This document shows positions 1 to 10,383 of a stretch of DNA of 48,743 bases, piece after piece (the stretch's first letter is position 1; every line of letters begins with the position of its first letter). Made by a program: the position numbers and the translations under genes. Source of the stretch: an uncultured Pelagibacteraceae bacterium (lineage in GTDB: Bacteria; Pseudomonadota; Alphaproteobacteria; Pelagibacterales; Pelagibacteraceae); assembly GCA_902533775.1 (NCBI GenBank), contig CACANA010000006.1:1-48743 (forward strand). Reading direction: 5' to 3'. Under the pieces are notes generated by a model that saw nothing but the letters and a program-made list of their open reading frames with translations, did not search any database and was not told the DNA's origin.

Positions 1-205
1 TTTTTTTTTTACAATTTCTACATTTGCCATTTAAAAATAAAAATGAAATTACAGGAATATTATCTTTCCAAGTAATTAATTTTTTACAATTTGGACAAAA
101 TGATCTCCCTGATACAACTCCCTTACTTAGAGGAAGTCTATAAATGCAAACATTTGCAAAGCTACCCCACAAGCCCCCTAGAATTATTACAAATATTAGA
201 TCCAC
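1..205 (-). CDS. pilD: Type IV prepilin peptidase (A24 family), N-terminal part, cut by the window edge
   Basis: The minus strand is open from about 205 to the left edge. It encodes about 68 residues that match the N-terminal domain of bifunctional prepilin leader peptidases/N-methyltransferases: a hydrophobic first segment, then GSFANVCIYRLP, then two zinc-type CxxC pairs (CPNC and CRNC) flanking ITWKDNIPVISFLFLNG. In this family the enzyme cleaves and methylates type IV pilin or pseudopilin precursors in the inner membrane. I chose a GTG start at 205 because a stop lies upstream in frame and no ATG precedes the first membrane segment. The start is therefore uncertain. The aspartyl catalytic domain lies outside the window. 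It is divergent from the phosphatase gene at 375. The family call is secure from the motif pattern; whether it serves pili or a secretion system cannot be told here. Confidence 0.8.
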   Translation of the reverse strand, partial: MDLIFVIILGGLWGSFANVCIYRLPLSKGVVSGRSFCPNCKKLITWKDNIPVISFLFLNGKCRNCKKK

Positions 206-227
206 AAAAATATGATTATAATTTAAT

Positions 228-269
228 GTTCGATGTAATGTGAATTAATCCATCTATTACATACTGAAC
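228..269. promoter_or_regulatory. Interrupted dyad in the divergent pilD/phosphatase intergenic region
   Basis: ATGTAAT (233-239) and ATTACAT (256-262) are perfect inverted copies separated by 16 bp. Outside them GTTC (228-231) and GAAC (266-269) continue the symmetry with unequal offsets. It lies just upstream of the pilD start and about 105 bp before the phosphatase start, so it could be an operator for the leftward gene. AT-rich sequence makes chance dyads common, so this is only a candidate. Confidence 0.25.
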
Positions 270-331
270 CATTAGAACTGCATCTTGTAGGTGAATGTAT
301 AAATTTGGTGTATTAATGATAATCTCCATTG

Positions 332-361
332 TTGAAAAATTTACCAAAAATTGCTTAAAAT
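332..361 (+). promoter_or_regulatory. Candidate sigma-70 promoter for the GAF-SpoIIE phosphatase gene
   Basis: TTGAAA (332-337) and TAAAAT (356-361) are separated by 18 bp. The -10 ends 13 nt before the ATG at 375, so the predicted transcript would carry a leader of only a few bases. No Shine-Dalgarno sequence is visible before the ATG. Confidence 0.4.
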
Positions 362-374
362 ACTAGTTAAATAA

Positions 375-1664
375 ATGTTCCTATTTAAATCAAAAAAACC
401 GATCGAACCAAAAAAAGAGGCTGAACAAATTAACGTTGATTTAGAGCTTGTCACAAAAATGAATCAAGACTTCGCATTATCTCTTGATTTAAATGACACT
501 CTCATGAATGCATTGCGAGTTATCATTGCAAGACTAAATGCTGAAGCTGCAAATATTTTTCTAATTAATGAGCAAAAGAAAAAATTTGAATGTATTGCTT
601 CACTTCATCAAGATTATTTAGATGAGTATGAATTAGATTTAAAAGATGGTGTTATGGGTAAAGCGGTACAGCAAAGAAAATGTATTCGTGTAGGGAATGT
701 AAGAAAAGATGTTCGAGAGATAGCAGAATTTTATTTTGATTTGGATAATAAAACAAATTTTACGACATATTCGGTTTTATGTTCACCTTTGATTGCAGCA
801 AATGAATGTATTGGAGTTATTCATTGTTTAAATAAGAAAACTCAAGATAAGCTATTTATAGAAGATGACAGAAAACTTTTAGAAACACTTTCAGCACCAG
901 CAGCTTTAGCAATTAGGAATGCAAAGATGGCAAAGGAAATGGTTGAAAAAAATAAAATTCAAAAGGAAGTAGAAATCGTAGGGGAAATTCAAAGATCATT
1001 ATTGTCAAAAAATAAGGATAAAGAATTCCCAATTTCTGGAATAAATATTCCTGCAAAAGTTGTATCGGGTGACTTTTATAATTTTTCCGATTTGGGAGAT
1101 GGAAAATACGGATTTGGAGTTGCTGATGTATCTGGAAAAGGGATAAAGTCATCGCTCTTAATGTCTAAAGCATCTAGTTTGTATAGATGCTTAAGTAAAA
1201 CAAATTTTTCTGCATCTGATTTATTGTTTCAATTAAATAATGAAATATGTGAAACTATATCAAGAGGGATGTTTGTTACCATGTTAATTGGAATATACGA
1301 TTCAAAAAAGAAAGAGCTGCTTCTTTCAAGCGCGGGTCATGAACCTCCATTAATTTTATCAGCTGATGGAACATTCAGTAATTTTTCTGAAGCTGGTCCT
1401 CCTTTGGGTATAATGCCTAAAACGAAATATCCTGAGCACACCATACCTTTTGAAAATAGCTCAATGTATATTTTTACAGATGGAATTACTGAGATAAAAA
1501 ATCCAAATGGGGAAATGTTAGGATCAGAAGGTTTTGAAAATTATATTAAAAAATATCAATCAACTGCGATCAACGATAGACTCAAAACAATGATTGATGA
1601 TATTCTTGGTGCAGGGCACATACAAAAAGATGATTTAACGATTGTTGCTATAGATGGAAAATAG
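375..1664 (+). CDS. GAF domain / SpoIIE-type PP2C serine phosphatase (RsbU-like)
   Basis: This is a 429-residue soluble protein. Residues about 30-185 form a GAF sensor domain. A short helical linker rich in K and E follows, and residues about 205-425 form a PP2C-like SpoIIE phosphatase domain. The metal-binding and core motifs are visible as SGDFYNF, GVADVSGKGI, SSAGHEPPLIL, FTDGITEIKNP and DDLTIVAI. Related proteins dephosphorylate anti-sigma-factor antagonists in partner-switching systems. No STAS antagonist or RsbW-like kinase is next to it, so the partner is unknown. The gene ends exactly where the convergent rodA gene ends, with no base between the two stop codons. Domain assignment is secure; the pathway is inference. 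Confidence 0.85.
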   Translation: MFLFKSKKPIEPKKEAEQINVDLELVTKMNQDFALSLDLNDTLMNALRVIIARLNAEAANIFLINEQKKKFECIASLHQDYLDEYELDLKDGVMGKAVQQRKCIRVGNVRKDVREIAEFYFDLDNKTNFTTYSVLCSPLIAANECIGVIHCLNKKTQDKLFIEDDRKLLETLSAPAALAIRNAKMAKEMVEKNKIQKEVEIVGEIQRSLLSKNKDKEFPISGINIPAKVVSGDFYNFSDLGDGKYGFGVADVSGKGIKSSLLMSKASSLYRCLSKTNFSASDLLFQLNNEICETISRGMFVTMLIGIYDSKKKELLLSSAGHEPPLILSADGTFSNFSEAGPPLGIMPKTKYPEHTIPFENSSMYIFTDGITEIKNPNGEMLGSEGFENYIKKYQSTAINDRLKTMIDDILGAGHIQKDDLTIVAIDGK

Positions 1665-2795
1665 TTAATATACTGATATTTGTTCCTGATTGTATATTTT
1701 ACAACTCATAACAATACTTAAGCCCAACATTATAGATAATAAAGATGATCCACCATAAGACATTATAGGTAATGGTGCACCGACAATTGGTAGCATTCCT
1801 AAAACCATTGATATGTTGACAAATACATATAAGAAAATTGCCGTAGCAAAACCAAAGCAATATAATTTTGCAAAGAAGCTTCTGGACACTAACCCAACAT
1901 TAATAATTCTATAAATTAGTAATATATATAAAAATAAAAGTATAATTGATCCTAGAAATCCAAATTCCTCAGAAAATAAAGTAAATATAAAGTCTGTGTG
2001 TTTTTCAGGTAAAAATTCTAGATAACTTTGTGTCCCTTTTAAATATCCTTTTCCAAAAAATCCACCAGATCCAATAGCTATTTTAGATTGAATTATTTGA
2101 TATCCAGCTCCTAAAGGATCTCTATCAGGATTAAAGAAAGTTAGAATTCTAGATTTTTGATAAGGTTTTAAAACAGATATAGCAAAAGGTAATGAAACTA
2201 ATAACAACAATCCTGAGTAAACAAAGTATTTAATATTTAATCCTGCCAGCCATATTATAGCAATACCACTTCCTGCAATTAAAATAGAAGTTCCTAAATC
2301 AGGTTGCTGTATTACAAGATAACAAGGAATTATTAAAAGAATAACTGGTTGAATTAAAAACTTATAGCTTTGAATATCTGAGCTTTGAATTCTATGATAA
2401 TATCTAGCAAAACATATTATTACTGCAATCTTCATTAATTCTGAAGGTTGTAAATTTAGAAAATATAAGTTTATCCATCTTGTCGCTCCTGATGCTGAAA
2501 TTCCAAAAAATAAAACTGTTATTAATAAAATTAACCCAACAATGTAAAATAAGTAAGCATTTTTATACCAGGTTGAGACTCTCACAAAAGATAAAACTAA
2601 AAATAAACTGAAAAATACTGATAATCTAATTATATGATTTTTTGTATAAAATGAAAATTTTCCTCCCTCTGTAGAGTAAATCGCAAAGACACTAATTGAT
2701 CCTATGGCAATAATTAGTAAGATTAATAAATAATCAATAGATCTTAATTTATCTAAAAAACTGTAATTACTAGCTTGTATTCTCTCTCTTAACAT
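1665..2795 (-). CDS. rodA: Peptidoglycan glycosyltransferase RodA (SEDS family)
   Basis: A 376-residue polytopic membrane protein of the SEDS family with about ten hydrophobic segments. SEDS hallmarks are visible: LQPSELMK, a QQPDLGTS stretch, PDRDPLGAGYQ and, near the C-terminus, PIMSYGGSS. RodA polymerises lipid II glycan strands during cell elongation and works with the PBP2 transpeptidase encoded immediately upstream. The gene is the last of the mreB-mreC-mreD-mrdA-rodA run. Its ATG shares one base with the stop of mrdA (TAATG), which suggests translational coupling. Length is normal for the family. FtsW is the other SEDS paralogue, but the neighbourhood clearly favours RodA. Confidence 0.95.
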   Translation of the reverse strand: MLRERIQASNYSFLDKLRSIDYLLILLIIAIGSISVFAIYSTEGGKFSFYTKNHIIRLSVFFSLFLVLSFVRVSTWYKNAYLFYIVGLILLITVLFFGISASGATRWINLYFLNLQPSELMKIAVIICFARYYHRIQSSDIQSYKFLIQPVILLIIPCYLVIQQPDLGTSILIAGSGIAIIWLAGLNIKYFVYSGLLLLVSLPFAISVLKPYQKSRILTFFNPDRDPLGAGYQIIQSKIAIGSGGFFGKGYLKGTQSYLEFLPEKHTDFIFTLFSEEFGFLGSIILLFLYILLIYRIINVGLVSRSFFAKLYCFGFATAIFLYVFVNISMVLGMLPIVGAPLPIMSYGGSSLLSIMLGLSIVMSCKIYNQEQISVY

Positions 2796-4744
2796 TATGC
2801 TAAACTTGTATTTCCGTTATTAAATTGTTCTCTTAATTTATGTCTGTCGATAATTCTTTTGATCAATTTGCTTGCGAGTGGAGCAGCTGCTTTACTTCCA
2901 GAGCCTCCATGTTCAATAATAACACTTATTGCATATCGTGGATCTTTATATGGCGCAAAAGCAACATACAAAGCATGATCTCTTTTTTTGTACTCAATTT
3001 GTTCAGTATCTAAATCTAGTTCTCTATCAAGATCAGTTATTTTTCTAACCTGGGATGTTCCAGTTTTACCCGCAAATTGATACTTTGGATCGTCATAACG
3101 AGATTTGTATGATGTTCCATATTGTTCATTTGTAGAACCGAACATAGCATCTAAAACAAAATTAATGTTAGACTTTTTATGATACATTCTCTGATAATAT
3201 TCAACATTTATATCATCTAAATAATTTCTTTCATGCAAAGGGAAATTTGATTGATCCAGTTTAATTTTATTTATTACACTTTTATAATTTATAGACTCGT
3301 CTTTTATGATGTGAGGTTTTATTTTATATCCTCCATTTGCAATTTGTGCAGTCATTAAACAAAGTTGTAGTGGTGTGGTTTGAATGTAACCTTGTCCTAT
3401 ACCATTGATTACAGTTTCTCCTAAATACCAACTTTGCTCTAATACTCGTCTTTTCCATTTCGTATCAGGAACTAGTCCTTTTTTTTCATCGTTATAAATC
3501 TCTCCAAGCACATTGGTTCCAAGTCCATATCTTTTTGCAATAATTGATAACTTATCAACACCTAGTAATCTTGCCATTTCATAAAAATATATATCACAGG
3601 ATTGTTTAATGGCATTTCTTAACCTCATGTAACCATGACCTTCTTTTTTCCAACAATGATATTTTACTCCATATAGTTCATATGGATGGTTATGACCTTT
3701 GCATCTTATTGTTTTATTAGGATCTAATATGCCATATTCTAAAGCTGCTAAAGCAACTAATGGCTTAAAAGTTGAACCAGGAGAATAAAGTCCTGCAATA
3801 GACTTATTTAATAATGGTTTTAGAGGATTATTTCTGATTTCTTGCCAATCTTTTTGATTAATTCCGTGTGTAAATTTATTTGGATCGTAGGTTGGTGATG
3901 ATGCCATTGCAACAACTTCTCCAGTATATATATCCATTGCACATATTGAGCCTGCTTTTCCTTTAAGTAACTCTTGAGCATATTTTTGAATTTCAATATC
4001 TATAGTTAGATTTACTTTATTGCCCTGTCTTTCTTTAATATAATCTATTTGACTTATTCTTTTCCCAGATGCATTAACTTCATATCTTTTAATACCGTAG
4101 TTTCCTATTAGCATTTTTTCTTGTGAATTTTCTATTCCATATTTTCCAACTTTTAGACCTGGAACAAAATTTTCTTTTATCTCGGGTTTTTCGAGATCTT
4201 TTGGACTAGCGTCACCAACATAACCAACTATATGTACTAAATCATTGGAATAGGGATAAAACCTAGATGTCGATAATACAGGTTTTGCACCTTCTAATTC
4301 ATGTAAATATAGATTAATTTTTGAGAATTGTTCCCAAGTTAAATTATCTGAAACTACTAATGTGTCCCAAGGTTTTAATCTTTCTTTTTTTTTATATAAT
4401 TTTTTAATTTCAAACTGATCTAATCCAATTATATTTTTAATTTTAAATATTGTTAGATCAAAATCATTAATTTCGTCTAATATTAAGTGTAACTGAAAAA
4501 CTCTATCGTTACTTGCTAATACTTTATTAAAGTTATCTACAATTATTCCTCTTTGGGGAGGAGTTTTCCACTCACGTATTCTATTTTTATCAGATAAGAT
4601 TTCATATTTTTCTCTATCAGAAATTTGTAAATTATATAATCTTGATGAAATACCGGCAAAAAGTAATATTTTTGCTGCAGCTAATATAAACATTCTCCTT
4701 GTTATAACTCTGCCTTTTTCTATATTTCTTCCTCTATTCAACAT
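2795..4744 (-). CDS. mrdA: Penicillin-binding protein 2, elongation transpeptidase
   Basis: A 649-residue class B penicillin-binding protein. It has one N-terminal membrane anchor (about residues 17-36), a dimerisation/pedestal region (about 60-230) and a C-terminal transpeptidase domain. Catalytic motifs are complete: SxxK within SPGSTFKP (Ser324, Lys327), SxN-type SCD (382-384) and KTGT (560-563). It cross-links peptidoglycan during lateral wall growth as the partner of RodA. Length fits the E. coli PBP2 class (about 630). It overlaps mreD by 11 nt at its start and rodA by 1 nt at its end, so the three are almost certainly co-translated. Confidence 0.95.
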   Translation of the reverse strand: MLNRGRNIEKGRVITRRMFILAAAKILLFAGISSRLYNLQISDREKYEILSDKNRIREWKTPPQRGIIVDNFNKVLASNDRVFQLHLILDEINDFDLTIFKIKNIIGLDQFEIKKLYKKKERLKPWDTLVVSDNLTWEQFSKINLYLHELEGAKPVLSTSRFYPYSNDLVHIVGYVGDASPKDLEKPEIKENFVPGLKVGKYGIENSQEKMLIGNYGIKRYEVNASGKRISQIDYIKERQGNKVNLTIDIEIQKYAQELLKGKAGSICAMDIYTGEVVAMASSPTYDPNKFTHGINQKDWQEIRNNPLKPLLNKSIAGLYSPGSTFKPLVALAALEYGILDPNKTIRCKGHNHPYELYGVKYHCWKKEGHGYMRLRNAIKQSCDIYFYEMARLLGVDKLSIIAKRYGLGTNVLGEIYNDEKKGLVPDTKWKRRVLEQSWYLGETVINGIGQGYIQTTPLQLCLMTAQIANGGYKIKPHIIKDESINYKSVINKIKLDQSNFPLHERNYLDDINVEYYQRMYHKKSNINFVLDAMFGSTNEQYGTSYKSRYDDPKYQFAGKTGTSQVRKITDLDRELDLDTEQIEYKKRDHALYVAFAPYKDPRYAISVIIEHGGSGSKAAAPLASKLIKRIIDRHKLREQFNNGNTSLA

Positions 4745-5255
4745 TTTCTTGTTTTAAACCTAGTAAATAAATTTGATTAAATAATTTTGCTACTACTGGA
4801 TAAATTAAAAATGAAAAAAAGGCTGATGACATTAAAGTCCCATACCTAATATTTCCATCAAAGAAAATAGCTAATACTGTAAAATGAATTGAGCTGACAA
4901 TTAATAATGCAATAAATAAAAGTATCCAATCATAAATTAAATTAGGAACAAGAGTTCTTGTCCTAAAAAAAGATGCAATAACACAGAGTAAAAGATAATT
5001 TATTGATGAAACTCCGATAGGTAGATTTTGTACTACATCGTTAATTACACCTGCAAAAAAAATTAGGCCATAACCAAGCATTTCAGGTTTCCTTAAAACC
5101 CAATAAAAAACAATTAAGTGAATAAAGTTAAAAGATATATTAATTTTGAAAATCTGGAATGTAAGTGAATAACCTGTCAAAGCAAAGAAAAATAGTAAAA
5201 TAATTGGGAAACTATTTAATAAAAATTGATAAAATTTTATATCTCCTCTAGCCAT
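4734..5255 (-). CDS. mreD: Rod shape-determining protein MreD
   Basis: A 173-residue integral membrane protein with about five hydrophobic segments and few conserved residues, as usual for MreD. Identification rests on size, membrane topology and position between mreC (1-nt gap) and mrdA (11-nt overlap). A segment reading AGVINDVVQNLPIG resembles the conserved MreD stretch with a D and a P-x-G turn. MreD is part of the elongasome that links MreB filaments to the wall synthases in the inner membrane. Confidence 0.88.
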   Translation of the reverse strand: MARGDIKFYQFLLNSFPIILLFFFALTGYSLTFQIFKINISFNFIHLIVFYWVLRKPEMLGYGLIFFAGVINDVVQNLPIGVSSINYLLLCVIASFFRTRTLVPNLIYDWILLFIALLIVSSIHFTVLAIFFDGNIRYGTLMSSAFFSFLIYPVVAKLFNQIYLLGLKQENVE

Positions 5256-5256
5256 T

Positions 5257-6093
5257 TTACTTATTTACCTGAACATAATTTAGTTGATTTAAGTTACTAT
5301 AAAACTTTACATACTTTTTATTATCTTGAATTATTATTTTCCCAACAGGAATTGATGCTGGAATTGTACCATCAGAACCTGAAGTGTATACAATTTCATT
5401 TTCTTTTATCTCATTATCTTTTGGTAGATATTCTAGTTCAGCGTATTCATCATTTCCATTTCCTGAAAGTATTGCATTGATACCACTTGGCTCAATAATG
5501 ATTGGGATCTTGCTGTTAAGATCATTAGCCAGTAATACTCTTGAGCTTAAAAAGTTAACATTTACAACCTTTCCAATGTAATATAGTCGATCTTTAACGG
5601 CTGATCCTAGTTTGACTCCATTTTTTTGACCTTTGTTAATTATCAAAGACTTTAAGTATGGACTTTGTTTATCCAATAAAATCTTGGTTAACATATAATC
5701 TTTTGAAAAAAGATCTCTTTCCTCTATCAATTTTTTTAGAAGAGCATTTTCTGATTTGTAAAAATCAACTTCTTTTCTCAGTGAGTTAAGGTCAAGATCC
5801 TTATCTCTTAACACTGAAAATTCTTCATACATACTCATATGATCTTGAAAGAGATAATATTTATCTTTTATATATTTGAATGGGCTCGATACAACATAGG
5901 ATCCTCTAAATATTATATCTTTTGTGATGGATCTAAATTGATTAACTGGCCCTGTTTTAAAATACTCTAATGATAAAACTAAAATAGATATAATTAATAA
6001 AGTGAATAAGGAAAACTTTTGTCTATTTCCTTTTTTTAAGAATGCTGAACGAATAGCAATAATAAAATCATCTCTACTCGATTCTGTTGACAT
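5257..6093 (-). CDS. mreC: Rod shape-determining protein MreC
   Basis: A 278-residue bitopic protein. It has a basic cytoplasmic N-terminus, one membrane segment (about residues 28-46), a helical/coiled-coil stretch (about 75-120) and the periplasmic beta-rich MreC domain. Typical MreC sequence is visible in LLDKQSPYLKSLIINKGQKNGV and in the later VYTSGSDGTIPASIPVGKI region. MreC forms a periplasmic scaffold that activates PBP2-RodA. It sits 5 nt downstream of mreB and 1 nt upstream of mreD. Length is normal, without the long C-terminal tails of some alphaproteobacterial MreC proteins. Confidence 0.93.
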   Translation of the reverse strand: MSTESSRDDFIIAIRSAFLKKGNRQKFSLFTLLIISILVLSLEYFKTGPVNQFRSITKDIIFRGSYVVSSPFKYIKDKYYLFQDHMSMYEEFSVLRDKDLDLNSLRKEVDFYKSENALLKKLIEERDLFSKDYMLTKILLDKQSPYLKSLIINKGQKNGVKLGSAVKDRLYYIGKVVNVNFLSSRVLLANDLNSKIPIIIEPSGINAILSGNGNDEYAELEYLPKDNEIKENEIVYTSGSDGTIPASIPVGKIIIQDNKKYVKFYSNLNQLNYVQVNK

Positions 6094-6098
6094 AATAT

Positions 6099-7130
<1,032 letters not shown>

Positions 7131-7134
7131 TTAA

Positions 7135-8709
7135 TTATATTCCTTTCACTTTTTGATGTTTAATATTTTGAGATGGTGCTTTTTTCTCACGTTTTATAAG
7201 CATTTTATTCAATGCATTTAAATATGCGTTTGCTGATGCCACTAAAGTATCTGTGTCAGCTGATTGACCTACTGTAGTCCTATCATTTTCTTCAATTTTT
7301 ACACTAACAGTTGCTTGAGCATCCGTACCTTCTGTTACTGCATGTACTTGATAAAGAGATAATTTTACGTCGTGAGGAAATAATTTTTTTATACATTTAA
7401 ATATTGCATCAACTGGACCATCCCCTGTTTCAATCGTATTCTTAATATCACCATAAACATCTAATGTCATTTCAGCTTTTTGTGGTTCTCCTGTCCCAGC
7501 AAATACTTTTAGAGATTTTAAATTAATCGCATTTATTTTATTATCTGTAATTAAACTATCATCTACTAAAGCTACTATATCTTCATCGTATATATGTTTC
7601 TTTTTATCTGCCAAAACTTTAAATTTTCCAAAAGCAGCTTGAATAATATCATCTGTAAGATCTGAATAACCCAAGTCATTTAATTTATCTTTAAAAGCAT
7701 GTCGCCCTGAATGCTTACCCATAACAAGTGAGGTTTTCTTAACACCTACACTTTCAGGAGTCATAATTTCATAAGTTTCTCTATTCTTTAACATTCCATC
7801 TTGATGAATTCCTGACTCATGAGCAAAAGCGTTTTTTCCAACTATTGCTTTATTAAACTGAACAGGAAAACCAGTTGCATTTGAAACAATTTTTGAGGCT
7901 TTGCTTATCAATTCTGTTTTAATCCCAGTATTATATGGCATTAAATCATTTCTTGTTTTAATTGCCATAACTACTTCTTCTAATGCAGCATTTCCTGCTC
8001 TTTCACCTATTCCATTAATTGTGCATTCTATTTGTCTTACACCTTCTGAAACTCCAGCTAATGCATTAGCTACAGCTAAGCCAAGATCATTGTGACAATG
8101 TGCAGATAATATTGCTTTATCTATATTTGGAACATTATTTTTTAAGTGTTTGATTGTTTTAGCAAATTCCTCAGGAATAGAATATCCAACAGTATCTGGA
8201 ATATTTATTGTTTTAGCTCCACAATTAATTGCAAGTTCTACTGTTTTACACATAAAATCCATATCCGTTCTTGTTCCATCTTCGCATGACCATTCTACAT
8301 CGTCGGTAAATTTTCTTGCGTAAGTAACGCTTTCTTTAATTGCATCTAAAACTTGCTCGTTTGTCATTTCAAGCTTGTGTTTCATGTGCAAAGGACTTGT
8401 GGAAATAAAAGTATGAATTCTAAATCTTGGAGCATGTTTCAACGACTCATGACATGCATCAATATCTTTTTTTAATGCTCTTGAAAGACCACACGGGATT
8501 GAGTTTTTCATTATTTTACTTATTTCAGAAACTGCCTCAAAATCTCCTGGTGAAGCTATTGGAAAACCTGCTTCAACAATATCTATTCCCATTTCATCAA
8601 ATACTCTTGAAATTTGTATTTTTTCCTCAACACTCATAGATGCGCCTGGTGATTGTTCACCATCTCGCATAGTCGTATCAAATATGTATAATTTTTCTTT
8701 ATCTGACAT
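7135..8709 (-). CDS. leuA: 2-isopropylmalate synthase
   Basis: It condenses acetyl-CoA with 2-oxoisovalerate, the first committed step of leucine synthesis. The catalytic TIM barrel shows DTTMRDGEQSPGASM, HCHNDLGLAVAN (metal-binding His pair) and GIGERAGNA. The C-terminal third (after about residue 390) is the LeuA regulatory domain that binds leucine. I place the start at the ATG at 8709 (MSDKEKLYIF), giving 524 residues, because homologues begin there. An upstream in-frame ATG at 8730 would add seven residues. It lies downstream of ilvC and 4 nt upstream of mreB. About 84 nt separate it from ilvC, including a hairpin. Confidence 0.95.
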   Translation of the reverse strand: MSDKEKLYIFDTTMRDGEQSPGASMSVEEKIQISRVFDEMGIDIVEAGFPIASPGDFEAVSEISKIMKNSIPCGLSRALKKDIDACHESLKHAPRFRIHTFISTSPLHMKHKLEMTNEQVLDAIKESVTYARKFTDDVEWSCEDGTRTDMDFMCKTVELAINCGAKTINIPDTVGYSIPEEFAKTIKHLKNNVPNIDKAILSAHCHNDLGLAVANALAGVSEGVRQIECTINGIGERAGNAALEEVVMAIKTRNDLMPYNTGIKTELISKASKIVSNATGFPVQFNKAIVGKNAFAHESGIHQDGMLKNRETYEIMTPESVGVKKTSLVMGKHSGRHAFKDKLNDLGYSDLTDDIIQAAFGKFKVLADKKKHIYDEDIVALVDDSLITDNKINAINLKSLKVFAGTGEPQKAEMTLDVYGDIKNTIETGDGPVDAIFKCIKKLFPHDVKLSLYQVHAVTEGTDAQATVSVKIEENDRTTVGQSADTDTLVASANAYLNALNKMLIKREKKAPSQNIKHQKVKGI

Positions 8710-8760
8710 TGTATTTTTTAGCTGGAGCATAATACATGCTCTCGCACAGATTGCAAAATA

Positions 8761-8782
8761 ATTTGGGTGAATTAGCCCAATT
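8761..8782 (-). terminator. Weak hairpin between ilvC and leuA
   Basis: Read on the minus strand, TTGGG and CCCAA flank an 8-nt segment. A further C-A or wobble contact is possible, and an AT-rich run ending in TTTTG follows. The stem is only 5-6 bp, so it would at most attenuate read-through from ilvC into leuA. Confidence 0.3.
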
Positions 8783-8793
8783 TTGACATCAAG

Positions 8794-9834
<1,041 letters not shown>

Positions 9835-10383
9835 TTATTTAAATATATCTGCACCTCTTGTCATAGCTACGGCTCCTGTTCTTGAAACACTCACCAATCC
9901 AAATTTTTTTAAATCCTTTGACATTTTGTCTATTTCCCGTCTTAAAGCTGTTATTTGAATAACATTCGATTTTTTTGTTTTGTCTAGTAATATAGGATTA
10001 TATTTTTTACAAGCTTTCAGTGCACTTTCTAATTTATTATTTGGACCAACAATTTTAAATAACGCCATCTCCTTAAAGATGACTGCTTTATCCTCTCTTT
10101 TAAAATCTGCAACTTTATGAACAGGTACAAGTTTTCTTAATTGAAGCTTAATTTGATTAATAACTTGTGGTGTTCCTGTAGTTACAATTGTTATCCTTGA
10201 TATTTTTAACTTTTCATCAACTTGGGCAACTGCTAAAGATTCAATATTATAACCTCTACCAGAAAATAAACCGACTACTCTAGCTAATACACCGGCTTCA
10301 TTGTCCACCCAAACGACTATTATATGTGTATCAAATTTCTCTTTTTTATTTGAAAAACTATACGCTGATTTTGAATTAGGCAT
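9835..10383 (-). CDS. ilvH: Acetolactate synthase small (regulatory) subunit
   Basis: A 182-residue protein with an N-terminal ACT domain (about residues 17-92), seen as HIIVVWVDNEAGVLARVVGL and the following GRGYNIESLAV. A C-terminal ACT-like domain completes it. It binds valine and activates and regulates the catalytic subunit. Its ATG overlaps the TAA of ilvB by one base (TAATG), so stoichiometry is probably set by termination-reinitiation. Its first ~16 residues form a short polar extension before the ACT domain. Confidence 0.95.
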   Translation of the reverse strand: MPNSKSAYSFSNKKEKFDTHIIVVWVDNEAGVLARVVGLFSGRGYNIESLAVAQVDEKLKISRITIVTTGTPQVINQIKLQLRKLVPVHKVADFKREDKAVIFKEMALFKIVGPNNKLESALKACKKYNPILLDKTKKSNVIQITALRREIDKMSKDLKKFGLVSVSRTGAVAMTRGADIFK

